A DNA stretch of 39,310 nucleotides from Thermoplasmata archaeon (GTDB taxonomy: Archaea > Thermoplasmatota > Thermoplasmata > Thermoplasmatales > Thermoplasmataceae), in NCBI GenBank assembly GCA_021817735.1, contig JAKAFX010000007.1, positions 1 to 39,310 on the forward strand, read 5' to 3'. Each line of letters begins with the position of its first letter. Positions within the stretch are counted from its first letter, which is position 1. The notes under the pieces were generated by a model. It ran no database searches and had not been told where the DNA came from. It saw only the letters and a program-made list of their open reading frames with translations. This document shows, one piece after another, positions 37,948-39,310 of this stretch. Position numbers and translations under genes: made by a program.

Positions 37948-38494
37948 GGATGCTGAAATGGTGATGAGATACAATCCTGACATGCTTGGAGTTGTTCTTG
38001 ATCCCTCGGTGCCGAGGGCTGGCGACGAATCCCTGATAAGGAGAATGGCAGGGCTTGGGGCTGAAAGGGTTGGGGTATACACATCCATCGATCAGATCAG
38101 GTCCAGCCCCCTTCATGAGGACATAGTACAGCTGCATTTCGATCATGGGGCAGACGACATAGCCCTGGTGCATGAGACCGGGCATAAGGTGATGTCTGTT
38201 ATCAGGTACACCACGCCAGACGAGATTTTCGGCAAGTACGATGAGCTCAAGGCAAGCGGGGCAGAGTTCGTACTGCTGGAGAAGAAGGACGGCATCGCAA
38301 CCGCTGGAAGGGCGCTTTCCATCCTTCTTATGGAGACAGACATGGGTATATCTGGGAAGATCTCACCTGATAACATACAGTACTTGCTCCAGTTCCTGCC
38401 TGCAATGGTGGATCTCAGCAGTTCCCTGGAGGCATTTCCGGGAAAGAAGGATCCATCCAAGGTGGAAGAGTTTTTCAGGAGGCTGGATAGCTGA
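37901..38494 (+). CDS. trpF: Phosphoribosylanthranilate isomerase
   Basis: LVKVCGIKLYEDAEMV; 47-bp overlap with trpD; C-terminal VDLSSSLEAFPGKKDPSKVEEFF. Confidence 0.9.
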   Translation: MTFKPLVKVCGIKLYEDAEMVMRYNPDMLGVVLDPSVPRAGDESLIRRMAGLGAERVGVYTSIDQIRSSPLHEDIVQLHFDHGADDIALVHETGHKVMSVIRYTTPDEIFGKYDELKASGAEFVLLEKKDGIATAGRALSILLMETDMGISGKISPDNIQYLLQFLPAMVDLSSSLEAFPGKKDPSKVEEFFRRLDS

Positions 38495-39310
38495 AAAACC
38501 CTCTTTATTTAAAGGTTGTAGAAGAATTCGAGAAACTCGGGAACTTTGCCTATTTCTGCAAGTTTGACAGGGAAACGCGAAAGTCAGGAGATGAGACGCT
38601 CATATTGTCCGGCACCCCTCCAATAGAGGTATATGACGATGCGGGCTCAGCACTGGAAAACATCTTGGGCGTTGTTGCGGGAAGGAGCCTTGAATCGGGG
38701 GCGACCGTCCCAGTATTCTTCACCTTTGATTACGTAAAATCAATTTACCCTGACCTCGGCATAAGATCTTCAACATGGCCCCAGGTGGCCGCCCTGGTTC
38801 CAACAAAAACACTTCATGGGCAATACGTCAGGAGCAATGTTCCCGGCAAATATCGTTACGACCGAACGGAAGATGTTTCTGTGAACCTGAATATTGCAGA
38901 GGCGATCCACCGGATAAGAAACGGGGAGCTTCTTCAAGTTGTACTGTCAAGCAGGGTCCAGCTGGCCAGCTATGATTTCGGAAGAGCACTCAAGGCATTC
39001 ATGGAAATGGATAGTTCCCTTTACGTCTTCCTGTACAGGTTCGGGAATTTCACCATAATTGGCAGCTCACCTGAAAACCTTGTTACTGCAGAAGCGGGAA
39101 AACTAAGAATTTACCCCATAGCTGGCAGCAGGCCAAGGGGTAGGAACGAGGAAGAAGACATCCGACTTGCCGGGGAATTAATGAACGATTCCAAGGAGTT
39201 GTTGGAACACCGGATGCTGGTTGACCTGGCCAGGAATGATCTCGGGAAAGTCTCGGTTCCAGGGTCAGTGAAGGTAACAAGCAGCATGGAGGTCCAGAAG
39301 TTCCGGACAG
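38491..39310 (+). CDS. trpE: Anthranilate synthase component I, 3' truncated by window edge; probable CTG start
   Basis: Manual translation: (M)[24 protein letters not shown]...[12 protein letters not shown]...[29 protein letters not shown]...[17 protein letters not shown]. Not in the ORF track (no stop in window, non-standard start). Confidence 0.92.
   Translation, partial: MKNPLYLKVVEEFEKLGNFAYFCKFDRETRKSGDETLILSGTPPIEVYDDAGSALENILGVVAGRSLESGATVPVFFTFDYVKSIYPDLGIRSSTWPQVAALVPTKTLHGQYVRSNVPGKYRYDRTEDVSVNLNIAEAIHRIRNGELLQVVLSSRVQLASYDFGRALKAFMEMDSSLYVFLYRFGNFTIIGSSPENLVTAEAGKLRIYPIAGSRPRGRNEEEDIRLAGELMNDSKELLEHRMLVDLARNDLGKVSVPGSVKVTSSMEVQKFRT

Overview
Archaeal chromosomal window, most likely Thermoplasmatales. 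This is inferred from gene content: TiaS, archaeal PheT, TrpB2-type trpB, a TATA-box/leaderless promoter style, and a Rieske/cytochrome b pair. Most of it is dense housekeeping sequence: tiaS, a Fap7-like kinase, CDP-alcohol phosphatidyltransferase, phosphohexomutase, gamma-CA-like protein, a giant TPR protein coupled to an M50 protease, aEF-1beta, pheT, Rieske/cyt b, pdxS, TauE/DUF1634, a GltD-like flavoprotein, serS, apgM, MCM with a mini-intein, UbiE-like methyltransferase, and trpBADFE (trpE runs off the right edge). The main accessory region is 9039-13281. There, two secreted orphan proteins with their own promoter lie between two apparently identical 429-bp direct repeats. Each repeat is the 5' part of a decayed IS transposase, and the two copies continue into different transposase remnants, so the layout is composite-like or resembles single-crossover integration of a circle. 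Other notable signals are at least two genes best explained by CTG initiation (trpE and a tandem ribbon-helix-helix protein), a TPR gene whose reading frame begins with no ATG/GTG/TTG (candidate ATA), a Ser1 mini-intein in MCM, and an orphan regulator pair built from ABC-transporter-derived domains. All product names come from reading motifs and recalling families; no searches were run.
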